From positions 62,001 to 126,000 of the forward strand of contig NZMY01000029.1 in the NCBI GenBank assembly GCA_002694745.1: 64,000 nucleotides of DNA. The letters run 5' to 3'. A program made the position numbers and the translations under genes. Below the pieces are notes generated by a model. It ran no database searches and was not told the DNA's origin. It saw nothing but the letters and a program-made list of their open reading frames with translations. Origin of the DNA: Croceicoccus sp. (GTDB lineage: Bacteria > Pseudomonadota > Alphaproteobacteria > Sphingomonadales > Sphingomonadaceae). Position 1 is the first letter of the stretch, and each line of letters begins with the position of its first letter. Shown piece after piece: positions 21,061-32,313 of the stretch.

Positions 21061-22119
21061 TCAGCCGAGAAGTTCCTGTTCGAGCTTCTTGGCCATTTCC
21101 TCGATATTCTCGGGCGGCCAGCCCGGGATGTCCATGCCAAGGCGCAGACCCATTGAGGAGAGAACTTCCTTGATTTCGTTAAGCGACTTGCGGCCGAAGT
21201 TCGGGGTACGGAGCATTTCCGCCTCGGTCTTCTGCACCAGATCGCCGATATAGATGATGTTGTCGTTCTTGAGGCAATTTGCCGAACGGACCGACAATTC
21301 GAGCTCATCCACCTTCTTGAGCAGGTACCGATTGAGCTGGTTCGCATCCGACTCTTCGGGGGCGGCAGCGGCTGTACCAGCGGTCTGCGGAGCACCCTGC
21401 GGAATGCCTTCCTCGAAATGCACGAACAGAGCGAGTTGATCCTGCAGGATCCGGGCGGCGTATGCCACTGCGTCTTCGGGCGTTACCGTACCGTCGGTTT
21501 CGACCGTCAGCGACAGCTTGTCGTAATCGAGTTCCTGTCCGACACGCGCATTCTCAACCTTGTAGCTGACTTGGCGAACCGGCGAATACAGCGAATCGAT
21601 CGGGATAAGTCCGATGGGCGCATCGGCCGGACGGTTCGCCACGGCGGGGCTGTAGCCCTTGCCCGTATCGGCCGTCAGTTCCATGTTGAGCGTCGCACCA
21701 TCGTCGAGATGGCAGATCACCAGATCCTTGTTCAGAACCTCGATATCGCCCGTTACCTGAATATCGCCAGCCGTCACCTCAGCAGGCCCGGTGACGGATA
21801 GGTTGAGCCGCTTGACGCCCTCGCCTTCCATCTTGAGAGCGACCTGCTTGATGTTAAGCACGATGTCGGTGATGTCTTCACGAACGCCGGCAAGCGACGA
21901 GAACTCGTGCAGGACGTTGTCGATCTTGATCGAAGTGATCGCGGCTCCCTGCAGCGACGAGAGCAAAACGCGGCGCAGCGCATTGCCGAGCGTAAGGCCG
22001 AAACCACGCTCCAGAGGCTCGGCCACGAAGGTAGCGCGGCGCTTGGCGTCGCCCTGCCCTTTGATCTCGAGATTATTGGGTTTCTTCAGTTCCTGCCAGT
22101 TCTTCATATTGACGGACAT
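21061..22119 (-). CDS. rpoA: RNA polymerase alpha subunit
   Basis: [25 protein letters not shown]; alpha-CTD. Confidence 0.97.
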   Translation of the reverse strand: MSVNMKNWQELKKPNNLEIKGQGDAKRRATFVAEPLERGFGLTLGNALRRVLLSSLQGAAITSIKIDNVLHEFSSLAGVREDITDIVLNIKQVALKMEGEGVKRLNLSVTGPAEVTAGDIQVTGDIEVLNKDLVICHLDDGATLNMELTADTGKGYSPAVANRPADAPIGLIPIDSLYSPVRQVSYKVENARVGQELDYDKLSLTVETDGTVTPEDAVAYAARILQDQLALFVHFEEGIPQGAPQTAGTAAAAPEESDANQLNRYLLKKVDELELSVRSANCLKNDNIIYIGDLVQKTEAEMLRTPNFGRKSLNEIKEVLSSMGLRLGMDIPGWPPENIEEMAKKLEQELLG

Positions 22120-22195
22120 GGGCTTCCCCTGGGGTTTGTTCTTGGGCGGCCCGATCCCGCGTGAGGGCGCGGCATGGGCCTTGGGCAGGTCGGAT

Positions 22196-22223
22196 ATGCG
22201 AGGCGGGATCCTTCGCCTCGCAT
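22196..22223 (-). other. Perfect 10-bp hairpin in rpsK-rpoA spacer
   Basis: atgcgaggcg-ggatcctt-cgcctcgcat. Confidence 0.7.
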
Positions 22224-22230
22224 TCCTGTA

Positions 22231-22620
22231 TCAGACGCGACGACGCTTCGACGGACGCACGCCATTGTGCGGGATCGGCGTCACGTCGCGGATCGAGGTG
22301 ATGGTGAAACCAACCGCCTGCAGCGCACGAAGTGCGCTTTCGCGACCCGAACCGGGTCCCTTGACTTCGACCTCAAGGGTGCGAACGCCATGCTCGGCGG
22401 CCTTCTTGCCCGCGTCATCCGCTGCAACCTGAGCTGCATAAGGAGTCGACTTGCGGCTGCCCTTGAAACCCATCATACCTGCCGAGGACCAGCTGATCGC
22501 ATTGCCCTGGGCGTCGGTGATGGTGATCATCGTATTGTTGAAGCTGGCGTTCACGTGCGCGACGCCGCTGGAGATATTTTTGCGCTCGCGCCGCTTAATG
22601 CGCTGTGGTTCGCGTGCCAT
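22231..22620 (-). CDS. rpsK: 30S ribosomal protein S11
   Basis: [30 protein letters not shown]. Confidence 0.97.
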   Translation of the reverse strand: MAREPQRIKRRERKNISSGVAHVNASFNNTMITITDAQGNAISWSSAGMMGFKGSRKSTPYAAQVAADDAGKKAAEHGVRTLEVEVKGPGSGRESALRALQAVGFTITSIRDVTPIPHNGVRPSKRRRV

Positions 22621-22671
22621 TGTCTCGTATCCTGATCTAGTGGAAGAATTCGCTGCCGAAAGGCTGACGAA

Positions 22672-23040
22672 TTACTTCTTCTTGCCGGCGATCGGCTTGG
22701 CCTTGCCCTTGCGGGTGCGGGCATTCGTGTGGGTGCGCTGACCGCGAACGGGCAGTCCCTTGCGGTGACGCAGGCCGCGGTAGCAGGCCAAGTCCATCAG
22801 ACGCTTGATGTTCATCGCGGTTTCGCGACGAAGATCACCCTCGACCAGATAGTCGGCGTCGATCGTTTCACGGATCTGCAGAACTTCCGCATCGGTCAGG
22901 TCCTGAACGCGGCGAGCGTGATCGATGCCAAGCTTGTCAGCAATGTCGACGGCCGATTTGGGACCAATACCGTGAATATAAGTAAGCGCCACGATCACGC
23001 GCTTGTTGGTGGGGATGTTCACCCCGGCAATACGAGCCAC
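22672..23040 (-). CDS. rpsM: 30S ribosomal protein S13
   Basis: (V)[28 protein letters not shown] start at 23040 preferred over the ORF-track start at 23058. Confidence 0.95.
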   Translation of the reverse strand: MARIAGVNIPTNKRVIVALTYIHGIGPKSAVDIADKLGIDHARRVQDLTDAEVLQIRETIDADYLVEGDLRRETAMNIKRLMDLACYRGLRHRKGLPVRGQRTHTNARTRKGKAKPIAGKKK

Positions 23041-23222
23041 AAAATTCTCCTGCTCCACAGGGGTTGCGCGAAATCAGCACCAGTGCAGATTGCGGCCCCT
23101 ATCTCATCGCGTATCGCCGCCTTCGAGATGACAAACTGCCGAACGGCAAAAAGCCCGGGTGGGAACGCGCAAAACACGCGATCCGGCCGGACCACTGTCA
23201 TTAAAAAGACGAGCGAGGGGCG

Positions 23223-23251
23223 CGCTTACGCAGATTCGTCCAGCGTGTCAA
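23223..23251 (-). promoter_or_regulatory. Candidate sigma70-type promoter for rpsM-rpsK-rpoA-rplQ
   Basis: Minus strand TTGACA (23251-23246), 17-nt spacer, TAAGCG (23228-23223), inside the adk-rpsM gap. Confidence 0.45.
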
Positions 23252-23510
23252 CGGTTGAATAAAGGATCCGGCCCCGATCCTTCGCGATCGCCATCGCATC
23301 GAACTTTGCGATGAAGCAGGCGCGTCATCAACCGCTCCGGTGCCCCCCAACCGGTACGCTACGCGCTGCGTTCGACCAATTCGATGCCGAGATGAATGCC
23401 TGCCGATCCATGATCAGGATCGGCGGAGCATCAGATACCCTCTTCAGAAAGATTGACTGCGAGGGTTACACGGATCGAAACGTCGATGAATCAGAGACTG
23501 GCGGCACGCA

Positions 23511-24161
23511 TCACACGATAATTCGGGCAATCGCGGCGGTCACTTCATCGATGTCTTCCATGCCGTCGACGCGTCGTACGATGCCACGCTTTTCATAGAT
23601 GGGAAGGATCGGAGCCGTCTTCGCGCGATATTCCGCCATGCGCGTGCGGACAGTGGCCTCGTTGTCGTCCGGGCGACGCTTGAATTCGGTCGATCCGCAC
23701 TTGTCACATATGCCAGGCTGTCGGGGCTGCTCAAACACGTCGTGATAGCCCTTGCCGCAGTTCGCGCAGCTATACCGCCCGGTAATCCGCTCAACCAGAG
23801 CGTCCACATTCACGTCAAGTTCGATCACGTGATCGAGGGAGCGGCCATGCTGGTCCAAAATGGCGTCGAGCGCATGCGCCTGCTCGGCAGTACGGGGGTA
23901 GCCGTCAAAAATGGCCCCCATCTCATCGCTCATGCTCTCAAGCTCGGCGGAGATCAGTGCGGAGACTATTTCATCCGAGACGAGCTCACCCGCGTCCATA
24001 ACCGCCTTGGCCTGCAAGCCAACAGGAGTCTGCGCCTTTACAGCAGCCCGCAGCATATCGCCGGTCGAAAGCTGGCGCATGCCGTAGCGCGCCACCAGCC
24101 TCTGCGATTGTGTGCCTTTACCGGCCCCCGGAGGCCCGAGAAGTATGATATTCAACTGCAC
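23511..24161 (-). CDS. adk: Adenylate kinase with 4-Cys (zinc-type) LID domain
   Basis: MQLNIILLGPPGAGKGTQS; LID YSCANCGKGYHDVF...GICDKCGSTEF. Confidence 0.97.
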   Translation of the reverse strand: MQLNIILLGPPGAGKGTQSQRLVARYGMRQLSTGDMLRAAVKAQTPVGLQAKAVMDAGELVSDEIVSALISAELESMSDEMGAIFDGYPRTAEQAHALDAILDQHGRSLDHVIELDVNVDALVERITGRYSCANCGKGYHDVFEQPRQPGICDKCGSTEFKRRPDDNEATVRTRMAEYRAKTAPILPIYEKRGIVRRVDGMEDIDEVTAAIARIIV

Positions 24162-24200
24162 GTCCTCCCCGTGATCGAACTGACGCCCTAGGCAAAGACG

Positions 24201-25565
24201 TTAGCGCAATCGACCTTTGAATTTGGCCTTTTTGATAAGATCGCCATACTGATGCGCGAGCAGGTGACTCTGGATCTGCGCAATGGTGTCGACGGTGACA
24301 TTAACGACGATCAAGAGACTTGTCCCGCCCAGAAAGAAGGGCAGCCCCGTCTGCGCGATAACATATTCTGGCAGCACGCAGACCAAGGTAAGATAGGCCG
24401 CCCCGATTACCGTAATGCGGGTCAACACGTAATCCAGATAATTGGCAGTATTCCTGCCCGGGCGGATACCGGGAATGAAGCCCCCGCCACGCTTCAGATT
24501 TTCAGCAGTTTCCTCGGGATTAAAGACCACGGCTGTATAGAAGAAGCAGAAAAAGATGATGCCGACCGCGTAGAGCAGCATGTAAAGCGGCTGTCCGTGC
24601 TGCAGATATTGATTGAGCGTCACCAGAACTCCACCCATCGTGCTATCGGGGGTGACCGAATTACCGGCGAATTGGGTGATGGTCAGGGGTAACAGCAGCA
24701 AAGAGCTAGCGAAAATCGGCGGGATCACGCCCGACGTATTGAGCTTCAACGGCAGGTGCGAACGATCGGCTTGCATTCCGCCACGCTGCTGAGCGCGCTT
24801 AGGATACTGGATCAGCAAGCGGCGCTGCGCCCGCTCCATGAACGAAATGAAGAGGATGAGGCCGATGATCGTCACGAAAAGCATTACGATCAGATAGGAA
24901 GGAATCGAACCCGAGCGACCACCTTCCATCAGCTGCGCGCCCACTGTGGGGAATTGCGCGACGATTCCGGCCATGATGATGAGCGACACGCCATTACCGA
25001 TACCGCGCGAAGTGATCTGCTCACCGAGCCAGAGAAGGAACATCGTTCCGCCGACAAGAGAAATGACCGCCCCGATCCGGAACATGAGGCCGGGGTCGAC
25101 CACAGCATTGAGCCCGCTTGCGGCCGCATAGGTCTCGAGTCCTACCGCAAGGAAATAGCCCTGGACCGCGGTAAGACCAACCGTCCCGTAACGCGTGTAC
25201 TGGTTCAGCTTCTTCCGACCACTTTCGCCCTCTTTCTTGAGCGCAGCAAGCGCGGGATGAAGAGCGGCCCCAAGCTGAACCACGATCGAAGCCGTAATGT
25301 AGGGCATGACGCCGAGCGCAATGAGGCTCATGCGCTCAAGGCTGCCGCCCGAGAACGTGTTGAAGAGATCGAGCACGCCGCCGCGGGTCTGCTCGTACAG
25401 GTCCTGAAGGATCAGCGGATTGACGCCCGGCAACGGCACAAAGCTAAGAAACCGAAACACGACCAGTGCACCCAGAGTGAACCAGATGCGTTGCTTGAGC
25501 TCCGTCGCCTTCGAGAAATTCGAGAGACTGAGCGAGCTTGCGATATTATCGGCGCGTGAAGCCAT
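24201..25565 (-). CDS. secY: Protein translocase subunit SecY
   Basis: RIWFTLGALVVFRFLSFVPLPGVN..., GIGNGVSLIIMAGIV. Confidence 0.97.
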   Translation of the reverse strand: MASRADNIASSLSLSNFSKATELKQRIWFTLGALVVFRFLSFVPLPGVNPLILQDLYEQTRGGVLDLFNTFSGGSLERMSLIALGVMPYITASIVVQLGAALHPALAALKKEGESGRKKLNQYTRYGTVGLTAVQGYFLAVGLETYAAASGLNAVVDPGLMFRIGAVISLVGGTMFLLWLGEQITSRGIGNGVSLIIMAGIVAQFPTVGAQLMEGGRSGSIPSYLIVMLFVTIIGLILFISFMERAQRRLLIQYPKRAQQRGGMQADRSHLPLKLNTSGVIPPIFASSLLLLPLTITQFAGNSVTPDSTMGGVLVTLNQYLQHGQPLYMLLYAVGIIFFCFFYTAVVFNPEETAENLKRGGGFIPGIRPGRNTANYLDYVLTRITVIGAAYLTLVCVLPEYVIAQTGLPFFLGGTSLLIVVNVTVDTIAQIQSHLLAHQYGDLIKKAKFKGRLR

Positions 25566-25689
25566 TGGAAGACATTACCTATGCAGGTGACGGGCTGGCC
25601 CAGCAAGCGAGGCCAGACGGACCGGAACGCGCTAACAGGTGACGCGCCCCTCCTGCAAGACCATCAGGCCTTGCGCCCGCGCATATAGA

Positions 25690-25723
25690 GTGCCGGCGGG
25701 ACTGCGAACACCCCCGCCGGCAC
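25690..25723 (-). other. Perfect 11-bp GC hairpin in rplO-secY spacer
   Basis: gtgccggcggg (25690-25700) / cccgccggcac (25713-25723). Confidence 0.7.
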
Positions 25724-25735
25724 AAACATTGCGGA

Positions 25736-26215
25736 TTATTCGGCGGCCGCCTTCTTGGGGGCAGTCGTCTCGACGGTACCGCCCAGCTTTTCGACCTGGG
25801 CAACCGCGCCCTTCGATGCGCCGGCGACCTTGAAGCTGACCTTGCTGGTCAGATCACCCTTTGCCAGAAGGCGAACGCCGTCCTTGCCACCCTTGGCCAA
25901 GCCGGCCGCTTTCAGTGCGGCATGATCAATTGTATTACCGGCATCGAGCTTGCCTGCGTCGATGAACTTCTGGATCATGCCCAGGTTCACTTCCGCATAA
26001 TCCTTGCCAAACGGATTGTTGAAGCCGCGCTTCGGCAACCGCATGTGAAGCGGCATCTGACCGCCCTCGAAGCCACCGATGGAAACGCCCGAACGCGCCT
26101 TCGCGCCCTTCTGGCCGCGCCCGCCGGTCTTGCCCTTGCCCGAGCCAATGCCACGGCCAATGCGCATGCGGCGATGACGAGCACCTTCGTTGTCGCGGAT
26201 ATCAGTCAGTTTCAT
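25736..26215 (-). CDS. rplO: 50S ribosomal protein L15
   Basis: [37 protein letters not shown]. Confidence 0.97.
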   Translation of the reverse strand: MKLTDIRDNEGARHRRMRIGRGIGSGKGKTGGRGQKGAKARSGVSIGGFEGGQMPLHMRLPKRGFNNPFGKDYAEVNLGMIQKFIDAGKLDAGNTIDHAALKAAGLAKGGKDGVRLLAKGDLTSKVSFKVAGASKGAVAQVEKLGGTVETTAPKKAAAE

Positions 26216-26279
26216 AATCGCACTCGCTTTCGCTTTTCTTCGCGCTGAACATGCGGGGCCTTCAGTCAGGCCCCAAATG

Positions 26280-26310
26280 AAGGCGGCCCGGTACGCGCCC
26301 GGGCCGCCTT
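26280..26310 (-). other. Perfect 12-bp GC hairpin in rpmD-rplO spacer
   Basis: aaggcggcccgg-tacgcgc-ccgggccgcctt; adjacent smaller ggggcc/ggcccc hairpin. Confidence 0.75.
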
Positions 26311-26343
26311 ATGTCAAGTGTCGCCTGCCTTGCGGCTGACGGA

Positions 26344-26529
26344 TCAGTCGACCACGGCCACCATGTGAGGCAGCTTGGCAATCGCGCCGCGCACTTCCGG
26401 AGTGTCCTGCACTTCGACGACGCGATGCATCTTGCCGAGGCCGAGGCCGACCAGAATCTTCTTCTGGCTTTCCGGACGACGGATCGGCGAACCGATCTGC
26501 TTGATCTTGATGGTCTTTGCCTTTGCCAT
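26344..26529 (-). CDS. rpmD: 50S ribosomal protein L30
   Basis: [36 protein letters not shown]. Confidence 0.95.
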   Translation of the reverse strand: MAKAKTIKIKQIGSPIRRPESQKKILVGLGLGKMHRVVEVQDTPEVRGAIAKLPHMVAVVD

Positions 26530-26535
26530 GATCGT

Positions 26536-27315
26536 TTACTCCACCAAAGCGGCGGCGTCGGCTTCCGCCTCGGCCTCGCTCGCGCCGCCGCGACCCAAGA
26601 GGTCAGCGACCTTCTTGCCACGGCGCTGCGCAACCGACTTCGGCGAAGTCTGATTGGTCAGCGCGTCGAAAGTGGCGCGGATCATGTTGTAGGGGTTCGA
26701 AGTGCCGACCGACTTGGTCACCACGTCAGCAACACCAAGGCTTTCGAACACAGCGCGCATCGGACCGCCGGCGATGATGCCGGTACCCGGAGGAGCCGTG
26801 CGGACGTTCACCTTGCCGGCACCGAAACGACCCTTGCCGTCATGGTGCAGCGTGCGGCCATCCTTCAGCGGAACGCGGACCATCTTCTTCTTCGCAGCAG
26901 CCGTGGCCTTGTTGATCGCTTCCGGCACTTCGCGAGCCTTGCCGTGACCGAAGCCCACGCGGCCCTTGCCGTCACCGACGACGACCAGGGCGGCGAACCC
27001 GAAGCGCTTGCCGCCCTTCACGGTCTTAGAGACGCGATTGATGTGGACGAGCTTTTCGATCAGCTCTTCGCCATCATCCTCGCGCTGGCCACGACCACCG
27101 CGGCGATCGTCACGACCACCTCGTCCACGGCCACGGCCACCACGGTCGCCACGTTCACGACGACCGCCGCGGCCCTCGCGCTCTGCGGGCTGCGAAGGAT
27201 CTCCGGCCGCAGTCGACTGGTTGTCGGCAGCTTCGGTGCTGGCGAGGGTCGGGGTCGGCGTTTCACCGGCGTTGTCGACCTTCGGGGTTTCGTTGTTGTT
27301 TTCGTCTGCCATCAT
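26536..27315 (-). CDS. rpsE: 30S ribosomal protein S5 with long RGG-rich N-terminal extension
   Basis: Core [50 protein letters not shown]; extension [32 protein letters not shown]; start 27315 or 27312. Confidence 0.96.
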   Translation of the reverse strand: MMADENNNETPKVDNAGETPTPTLASTEAADNQSTAAGDPSQPAEREGRGGRRERGDRGGRGRGRGGRDDRRGGRGQREDDGEELIEKLVHINRVSKTVKGGKRFGFAALVVVGDGKGRVGFGHGKAREVPEAINKATAAAKKKMVRVPLKDGRTLHHDGKGRFGAGKVNVRTAPPGTGIIAGGPMRAVFESLGVADVVTKSVGTSNPYNMIRATFDALTNQTSPKSVAQRRGKKVADLLGRGGASEAEAEADAAALVE

Positions 27316-27659
27316 CAGAACTCCAGCCCGCCTTCGCGCGCAGCGTCGGCCAGCGCCTTGACGCGGCCATGGAACAGGAAGCCGCCACGGTCGAACACGA
27401 CCGTGCTCACGCCCGCCTTCTTGGCAGCGGCGGCGATGTCCTTGCCAACCTGCGAAGCAGCATCGACATTCGCACCGGAAGCCTTCGCTCCCAATGTGGA
27501 CGCAGCGGCCACGGTGCGGCCCTCGGCATCATCGATGATCTGCGCATAGATATGCTTGCCGGTACGATGCACCGACAGGCGCGGCTTGCCGCCCGAGCGG
27601 GCCCGCAGCGCAGTACGCACGCGACGACGGCGGCGTTCGAAAAGAGAAAGCTTGGCCAT
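27315..27659 (-). CDS. rplR: 50S ribosomal protein L18
   Basis: [21 protein letters not shown]...; start corrected from ORF-track 27911 to 27659. Confidence 0.95.
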   Translation of the reverse strand: MAKLSLFERRRRRVRTALRARSGGKPRLSVHRTGKHIYAQIIDDAEGRTVAAASTLGAKASGANVDAASQVGKDIAAAAKKAGVSTVVFDRGGFLFHGRVKALADAAREGGLEF

Positions 27660-27660
27660 C

Positions 27661-28194
27661 TTACTTCTTCTTCCCTTCCTTGCGGAAGATATACTCGCCC
27701 TGGTACTTGATGCCCTTGCCCTTGTAAGGCTCGGGCTTGCGCCAGCGGCGGATCTCGGCTGCAAACTGGCCCACGGCCTGCTTGTCGATGCCTGAGATGA
27801 TGACGGTCGTCTGGTCCGGGGTCTTGACCTCGACACCTTCGGGCACGTCAAGATCGACATCGTGGCTGAAGCCGAGCTGAAGCTTGAGCTTCTTGCCCTG
27901 AGCCTGTGCACGATAGCCGACGCCCTTGATCTCCAGCGTCTTCGAGTAACCCTCGGTCACACCGTCAATCAGATTGGCGACCAGCGTACGCTGCATGCCC
28001 CAGAACGAGCGAGACTTCTTGGTGTCGTTGACGGGAGTGACGGCAATAGCGTCATCCTTGACTTCATAGGTAACCTGATCGGTCAGCCCCATGGTCAGGG
28101 TGCCCTTGGGACCCTTCACGCTCAAGACGTTGTCGGCGATCTTCGCCTCGACGCCGTTGGGGATCGCGACCGGCTTTTTACCGATGCGGCTCAT
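27661..28194 (-). CDS. rplF: 50S ribosomal protein L6
   Basis: [19 protein letters not shown]. Confidence 0.97.
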   Translation of the reverse strand: MSRIGKKPVAIPNGVEAKIADNVLSVKGPKGTLTMGLTDQVTYEVKDDAIAVTPVNDTKKSRSFWGMQRTLVANLIDGVTEGYSKTLEIKGVGYRAQAQGKKLKLQLGFSHDVDLDVPEGVEVKTPDQTTVIISGIDKQAVGQFAAEIRRWRKPEPYKGKGIKYQGEYIFRKEGKKK

Positions 28195-28589
28195 TAGAAC
28201 ACCTCCGCCAGCACTTCGCCGCCCACGTTCTCGGTGCGCGCTTCGGCGTCCGAGAGCACACCCTTCGGCGTGGAGACGATGGTGATGCCAAGACCGCCAC
28301 GGACATTCGGAAGCTCCTTCGAGCCCGAATAGACCCGGCGACCGGGCTTGGAGACGCGAGCGAGATGCTTGATCGCAGGCTCGCCCTCGAAATACTTCAG
28401 TTCAATCCGCAGCGCGGGGTGCTTACCCGAAGCATCTTCGCTGTAGCCACGGATGTAGCCTTCGCGCTGGAGCACTTCGAGTACGTTCGCACGCAGCTTC
28501 GACGCCGGCGAAAGGACGGAATCCTTCTTCGCCTGCTGGCCGTTGCGGATACGGGTGAGCATATCACCCAGGGGATCGGTCATCGCCAT
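28194..28589 (-). CDS. rpsH: 30S ribosomal protein S8
   Basis: [18 protein letters not shown]. Confidence 0.97.
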   Translation of the reverse strand: MAMTDPLGDMLTRIRNGQQAKKDSVLSPASKLRANVLEVLQREGYIRGYSEDASGKHPALRIELKYFEGEPAIKHLARVSKPGRRVYSGSKELPNVRGGLGITIVSTPKGVLSDAEARTENVGGEVLAEVF

Positions 28590-28600
28590 AGGTTAATTCC

Positions 28601-28906
28601 TCACCAGCTCGACTTGGTCAGGCCCGGGATCAGGCCCTTGTTGCCCAGATCGCGCAGCTCAATACGGTTGAGACCGAACTTGCGGTAGTAACCGCGGGGT
28701 CGGCCGGTCGTGGTGCAACGGTTGCGCACGCGGGTCGGGTTGCCGTTACGGGGCACCTCGGCCAGCTTCAGGCGGGCAAGCCAACGCTCGCCGTCATCAA
28801 GCGACTCGTCGTCGGCAATCGCCTTCAGCTTCGCGATGCGGTTCGCGTACTTCTTCACAAGCTTCTTGCGACGCTCGTTCTTGTTCACGGAACTCAGTTT
28901 CGCCAT
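28601..28906 (-). CDS. rpsN: 30S ribosomal protein S14 (Zn-free type)
   Basis: [21 protein letters not shown]...[21 protein letters not shown]. Confidence 0.97.
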   Translation of the reverse strand: MAKLSSVNKNERRKKLVKKYANRIAKLKAIADDESLDDGERWLARLKLAEVPRNGNPTRVRNRCTTTGRPRGYYRKFGLNRIELRDLGNKGLIPGLTKSSW

Positions 28907-28933
28907 GGACTTAAGCTCTCTTTCCGGGGCGGC

Positions 28934-29527
28934 TCACGCCGCTTCCTTCTCTTCCGACGCACCCTCAGTCTCGGGGGCCGGGAACGGGAATCCGAACAGA
29001 CGCAGAAGCTCGCGGGCTTCGTCGTCGGTTTTTGCAGTGGTGGTCACGATGATGTCCATGCCACGCACCTTTTCGATCTGGTCATAGCTGATCTCGGGAA
29101 AGATGATCTGCTCTTTCAGACCCATCGCGTAATTGCCGCGACCATCGAACGACTTCGGGTTCAGACCACGAAAGTCGCGGATGCGGGGCATTGCGATGGT
29201 GACCAAGCGGTCGAGGAACTCGTACATGCGCTCGCGGCGCAAGGTCACCTTGCAACCGATCGGCATGCCCTCGCGCAGCTTGAACTGCGCGATCGACTTC
29301 TTCGCCTTGGTGATCACGGGCTTCTGGCCGGCGATCAGTTCCATCTCGGCTGCGGCGGTCTGGACCTTCTTCTTGTCCTGGCTCGCCTCGCCCACGCCCA
29401 TGTTGAGCGTGATCTTCTCCAGCTTCGGCACTTCGTAGCGGTTCGCATAACCGAACTTCTCGGTCATGGCCTTGACGATTTCCTCGTCATACTTCGCGCG
29501 AAGACGCGGGGTGTACTTATCAGCCAT
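28934..29527 (-). CDS. rplE: 50S ribosomal protein L5
   Basis: [21 protein letters not shown]; start corrected to 29527. Confidence 0.96.
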   Translation of the reverse strand: MADKYTPRLRAKYDEEIVKAMTEKFGYANRYEVPKLEKITLNMGVGEASQDKKKVQTAAAEMELIAGQKPVITKAKKSIAQFKLREGMPIGCKVTLRRERMYEFLDRLVTIAMPRIRDFRGLNPKSFDGRGNYAMGLKEQIIFPEISYDQIEKVRGMDIIVTTTAKTDDEARELLRLFGFPFPAPETEGASEEKEAA

Positions 29528-29840
29528 CGATCGTCTCTCCGGACTTGACAGCAACGCGCACCTTCTTGCCGTCCTTCATTTCGAAACGGACGCGGGTGGG
29601 CTTGCCATCCTTCGGATCGGCAACGGCGACCTTGCTGATCGCCATCGGCGCAGGCGCGCGGTCAATGCCGCCCTGCGGGTTCGTCTGGGTGGGTTTGCGG
29701 TGGCGGGTGGTGACGTTCACGCCTTCCACCACGACCTTGCCGTCCTTGGGCATGACCTGGGCGACCGTACCGGTCTTGCCCTTGTCCTTGCCCGAAAGCA
29801 CGACGACGCTGTCACCCTTCTTGATCTTTGCGGACGCCAT
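29520..29840 (-). CDS. rplX: 50S ribosomal protein L24
   Basis: [26 protein letters not shown]. Confidence 0.97.
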   Translation of the reverse strand: MASAKIKKGDSVVVLSGKDKGKTGTVAQVMPKDGKVVVEGVNVTTRHRKPTQTNPQGGIDRAPAPMAISKVAVADPKDGKPTRVRFEMKDGKKVRVAVKSGETIDG

Positions 29841-30208
29841 TACAGCACCTCCGGAGCAAGCGAGATGATCTTCATGAAACCCTTGCCGCGCAGTTCGCGC
29901 ACGACAGGGCCGAAGATACGAGTGCCAATCGGCTCCTCGGACTTGTTCACGAGGACTGCCGCATTCGAGTCAAAGCGGATCACGCTACCATCGGGACGAC
30001 GAACGTCCTTACGGGTGCGGACGATCACGGCGCGATGAACGTCGCCCTTCTTGACCTTGGCACGGGGCTGCGCCTCCTTGACGGAGACGACGATGACATC
30101 GCCAACGCTCGCGGTGCGGCGCTTTGATCCGCCCAGCACCTTGATGCACTGGACGCGCTTGGCGCCGCTGTTGTCAGCGACATCCAAGTTTGACTGCATC
30201 TGGATCAT
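29840..30208 (-). CDS. rplN: 50S ribosomal protein L14
   Basis: [27 protein letters not shown]. Confidence 0.97.
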   Translation of the reverse strand: MIQMQSNLDVADNSGAKRVQCIKVLGGSKRRTASVGDVIVVSVKEAQPRAKVKKGDVHRAVIVRTRKDVRRPDGSVIRFDSNAAVLVNKSEEPIGTRIFGPVVRELRGKGFMKIISLAPEVL

Positions 30209-30276
30209 CGATCCGGTTCCTTCTTCTCGGCTTGCCGGGACATTCCGCCCGGCAGTTCCAAAACTCTAATGCGGGC

Positions 30277-30567
30277 TCAGTTGCCCGCGGCTTCGACGTC
30301 CAGATCGGCTTCAAACGCACTATCCGCCTTGCCACCGACGCGGTCGATGACCTTCCACGTCTTCAGCTTGGACATAGGCGCCGTTTCCTCGATCCGCACC
30401 CATTCGCCGGGGCGATAGGTGTTGTCTTCGTCGTGCGCGTGATACTTTTTCGAACGGCGGATGATCTTGCCGTAGAGCGGGTGCTTCACCTTACGCTCTA
30501 CCTTCACGACCACCGTCTTGTCGGTCTTGTCGGAAACAACCGTCCCGATCAGGATACGCTTCGGCAT
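30277..30567 (-). CDS. rpsQ: 30S ribosomal protein S17
   Basis: [34 protein letters not shown]. Confidence 0.96.
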   Translation of the reverse strand: MPKRILIGTVVSDKTDKTVVVKVERKVKHPLYGKIIRRSKKYHAHDEDNTYRPGEWVRIEETAPMSKLKTWKVIDRVGGKADSAFEADLDVEAAGN

Positions 30568-30578
30568 CGGTTGGCTCC

Positions 30579-30782
30579 TTAGTTCGCTGCGCGGGCGCGT
30601 TCGCCCTGCAGCGTCTTAATGCGCGCGATCTGGCGGCGGACTTCCTGGATCCGAGCAGGACGCTCGATCTGATTGGTCGCGGCCTGAAAGCGCAGGTTGA
30701 ACGCCTCGCGCTTGAGATCCGTCAGATCAGCGGTCAACTGATCGTCGGTCTTGGCGCGCAGGTCTTCGGTCTTGTTGGCCAT
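30579..30782 (-). CDS. rpmC: 50S ribosomal protein L29
   Basis: [32 protein letters not shown]. Confidence 0.96.
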   Translation of the reverse strand: MANKTEDLRAKTDDQLTADLTDLKREAFNLRFQAATNQIERPARIQEVRRQIARIKTLQGERARAAN

Positions 30783-31216
30783 TATTCGCCTCCGAGGTGC
30801 GAGGTGTCGCCAAGACGGGCAACGACCTTGGTCTTGATCGGCAGCTTCATCGCAGCGCGCTCGAACGCTTCGGCAGCCAGCGGACCGGCAACCCCGTCGA
30901 GTTCGAACAGGATGCGGCCCGGCTTCACGCGAGCAGCCCAGTATTCGACCGAACCCTTGCCTTTACCCTGACGGACTTCGGCAGGCTTCTTCGAAACCGG
31001 CACGTCCGGGAAGACGCGGATCCAGAGACGGCCCTGGCGCTTGATGTGACGCGTGATCGCACGGCGAGCCGCTTCGATCTGGCGTGCGGTGATACGCTCA
31101 GGCTCCATCGCCTTCAGCCCGTACGAGCCGAAGTTCAGATCGGTGCCGCCCTTGGCATTGCCATGGATCTTGCCCTTGAACGCCTTGCGGAACTTGGTTT
31201 TTTTCGGTTGCAGCAT
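30782..31216 (-). CDS. rplP: 50S ribosomal protein L16
   Basis: [30 protein letters not shown]. Confidence 0.97.
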   Translation of the reverse strand: MLQPKKTKFRKAFKGKIHGNAKGGTDLNFGSYGLKAMEPERITARQIEAARRAITRHIKRQGRLWIRVFPDVPVSKKPAEVRQGKGKGSVEYWAARVKPGRILFELDGVAGPLAAEAFERAAMKLPIKTKVVARLGDTSHLGGE

Positions 31217-31237
31217 TGCTCTTACCTTAGCCTGTCC

Positions 31238-31933
31238 TTAGCGAGCCGGTCGCACGCCGGAGGTCTGGGCGTCCATCATCAGGCGGTCCTGCGCCATCGG
31301 ATCATGACCCAGGATCTCACCCTTGAAGATCCACACCTTGATGCCGATGATGCCATAGGCGGTCAGCGCCTCGGCTTCGGCATAATCGATGTTGGCGCGA
31401 AGCGTGTGCAGCGGCACACGACCTTCACGGTACTGCTCGACGCGGGCGATCTCGGCCCCGCCTAGACGGCCACCGCACATGATCTTGATGCCGTCGGCGC
31501 CAAGGCGCATGGCCGACTGCATCGCCCGCTTCATCGCACGGCGGAAAGCCACGCGGCGGATGAGCTGGTCGGCGATGCCCTGCGCGACAAGCTTGGCGTC
31601 GATCTCGGGCTTGCGGATCTCGACGATGTTCAGCTTCACTTCGCTGTCGGTCATCGCGGCCAGCTTCGAACGAAGCTTTTCGATGTCCGCGCCCTTCTTG
31701 CCGATGATCACACCGGGACGAGCCGCATAGATCGAGATGCGGCACAACTTGGCCGGACGCTCGATCACCACCTTCGAGATCGCGGCCTGAGGCAGCGAGT
31801 CGATGATGAACTTGCGGATCTCGATGTCTTCTTTGAGCAGACCGGCATAGTCGCGCCCTTCGGCGTACCAGCGGCTTTCCCAAGTGCGGTTGATCTGCAG
31901 ACGCAGGCCGATCGGATTGCTTTTGTGACCCAT
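31238..31933 (-). CDS. rpsC: 30S ribosomal protein S3
   Basis: [24 protein letters not shown]. Confidence 0.97.
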   Translation of the reverse strand: MGHKSNPIGLRLQINRTWESRWYAEGRDYAGLLKEDIEIRKFIIDSLPQAAISKVVIERPAKLCRISIYAARPGVIIGKKGADIEKLRSKLAAMTDSEVKLNIVEIRKPEIDAKLVAQGIADQLIRRVAFRRAMKRAMQSAMRLGADGIKIMCGGRLGGAEIARVEQYREGRVPLHTLRANIDYAEAEALTAYGIIGIKVWIFKGEILGHDPMAQDRLMMDAQTSGVRPAR

Positions 31934-31935
31934 GA

Positions 31936-32313
31936 TCAGGCCTCCTCGACTTCGCGGACCACGATGCGCAGCCGGCTGAACGGCTTGAGGATACGCGTGG
32001 ACTTGCCACGGCCCCGCGTGTGGAAACGCTTCATGGTGATCGACTTGCCGACCGATGCTTCCGCAACGACCAGGGCATCGACGTCCAGGTTGTGGTTGTT
32101 CTCGGCGTTGGCGATCGCACTGGCGAGCACCTTGCGAGCATCGACAGCCATCGCCTTGTTCGAGAACGAGAGGATGTTCAACGCTTCCTCGGCCTTCTTG
32201 CCGCGGATCAGGCCCGCAACGAGATTGAGCTTCTGGGCCGAGCCACGGATCGTGGTCCCGACGGCCAGCGCCTCATTCTCGGCGACGCGACGCGGAGCTT
32301 TCTGCTTGCTCAT
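31936..32313 (-). CDS. rplV: 50S ribosomal protein L22
   Basis: [24 protein letters not shown]. Confidence 0.97.
   Translation of the reverse strand: MSKQKAPRRVAENEALAVGTTIRGSAQKLNLVAGLIRGKKAEEALNILSFSNKAMAVDARKVLASAIANAENNHNLDVDALVVAEASVGKSITMKRFHTRGRGKSTRILKPFSRLRIVVREVEEA

Noticed and set aside
23311-23598. 95-aa plus-strand ORF in the adk-rpsM gap
   Set aside because: Runs into the 3' end of adk in antisense, no RBS or recognisable sequence; the gap looks regulatory.
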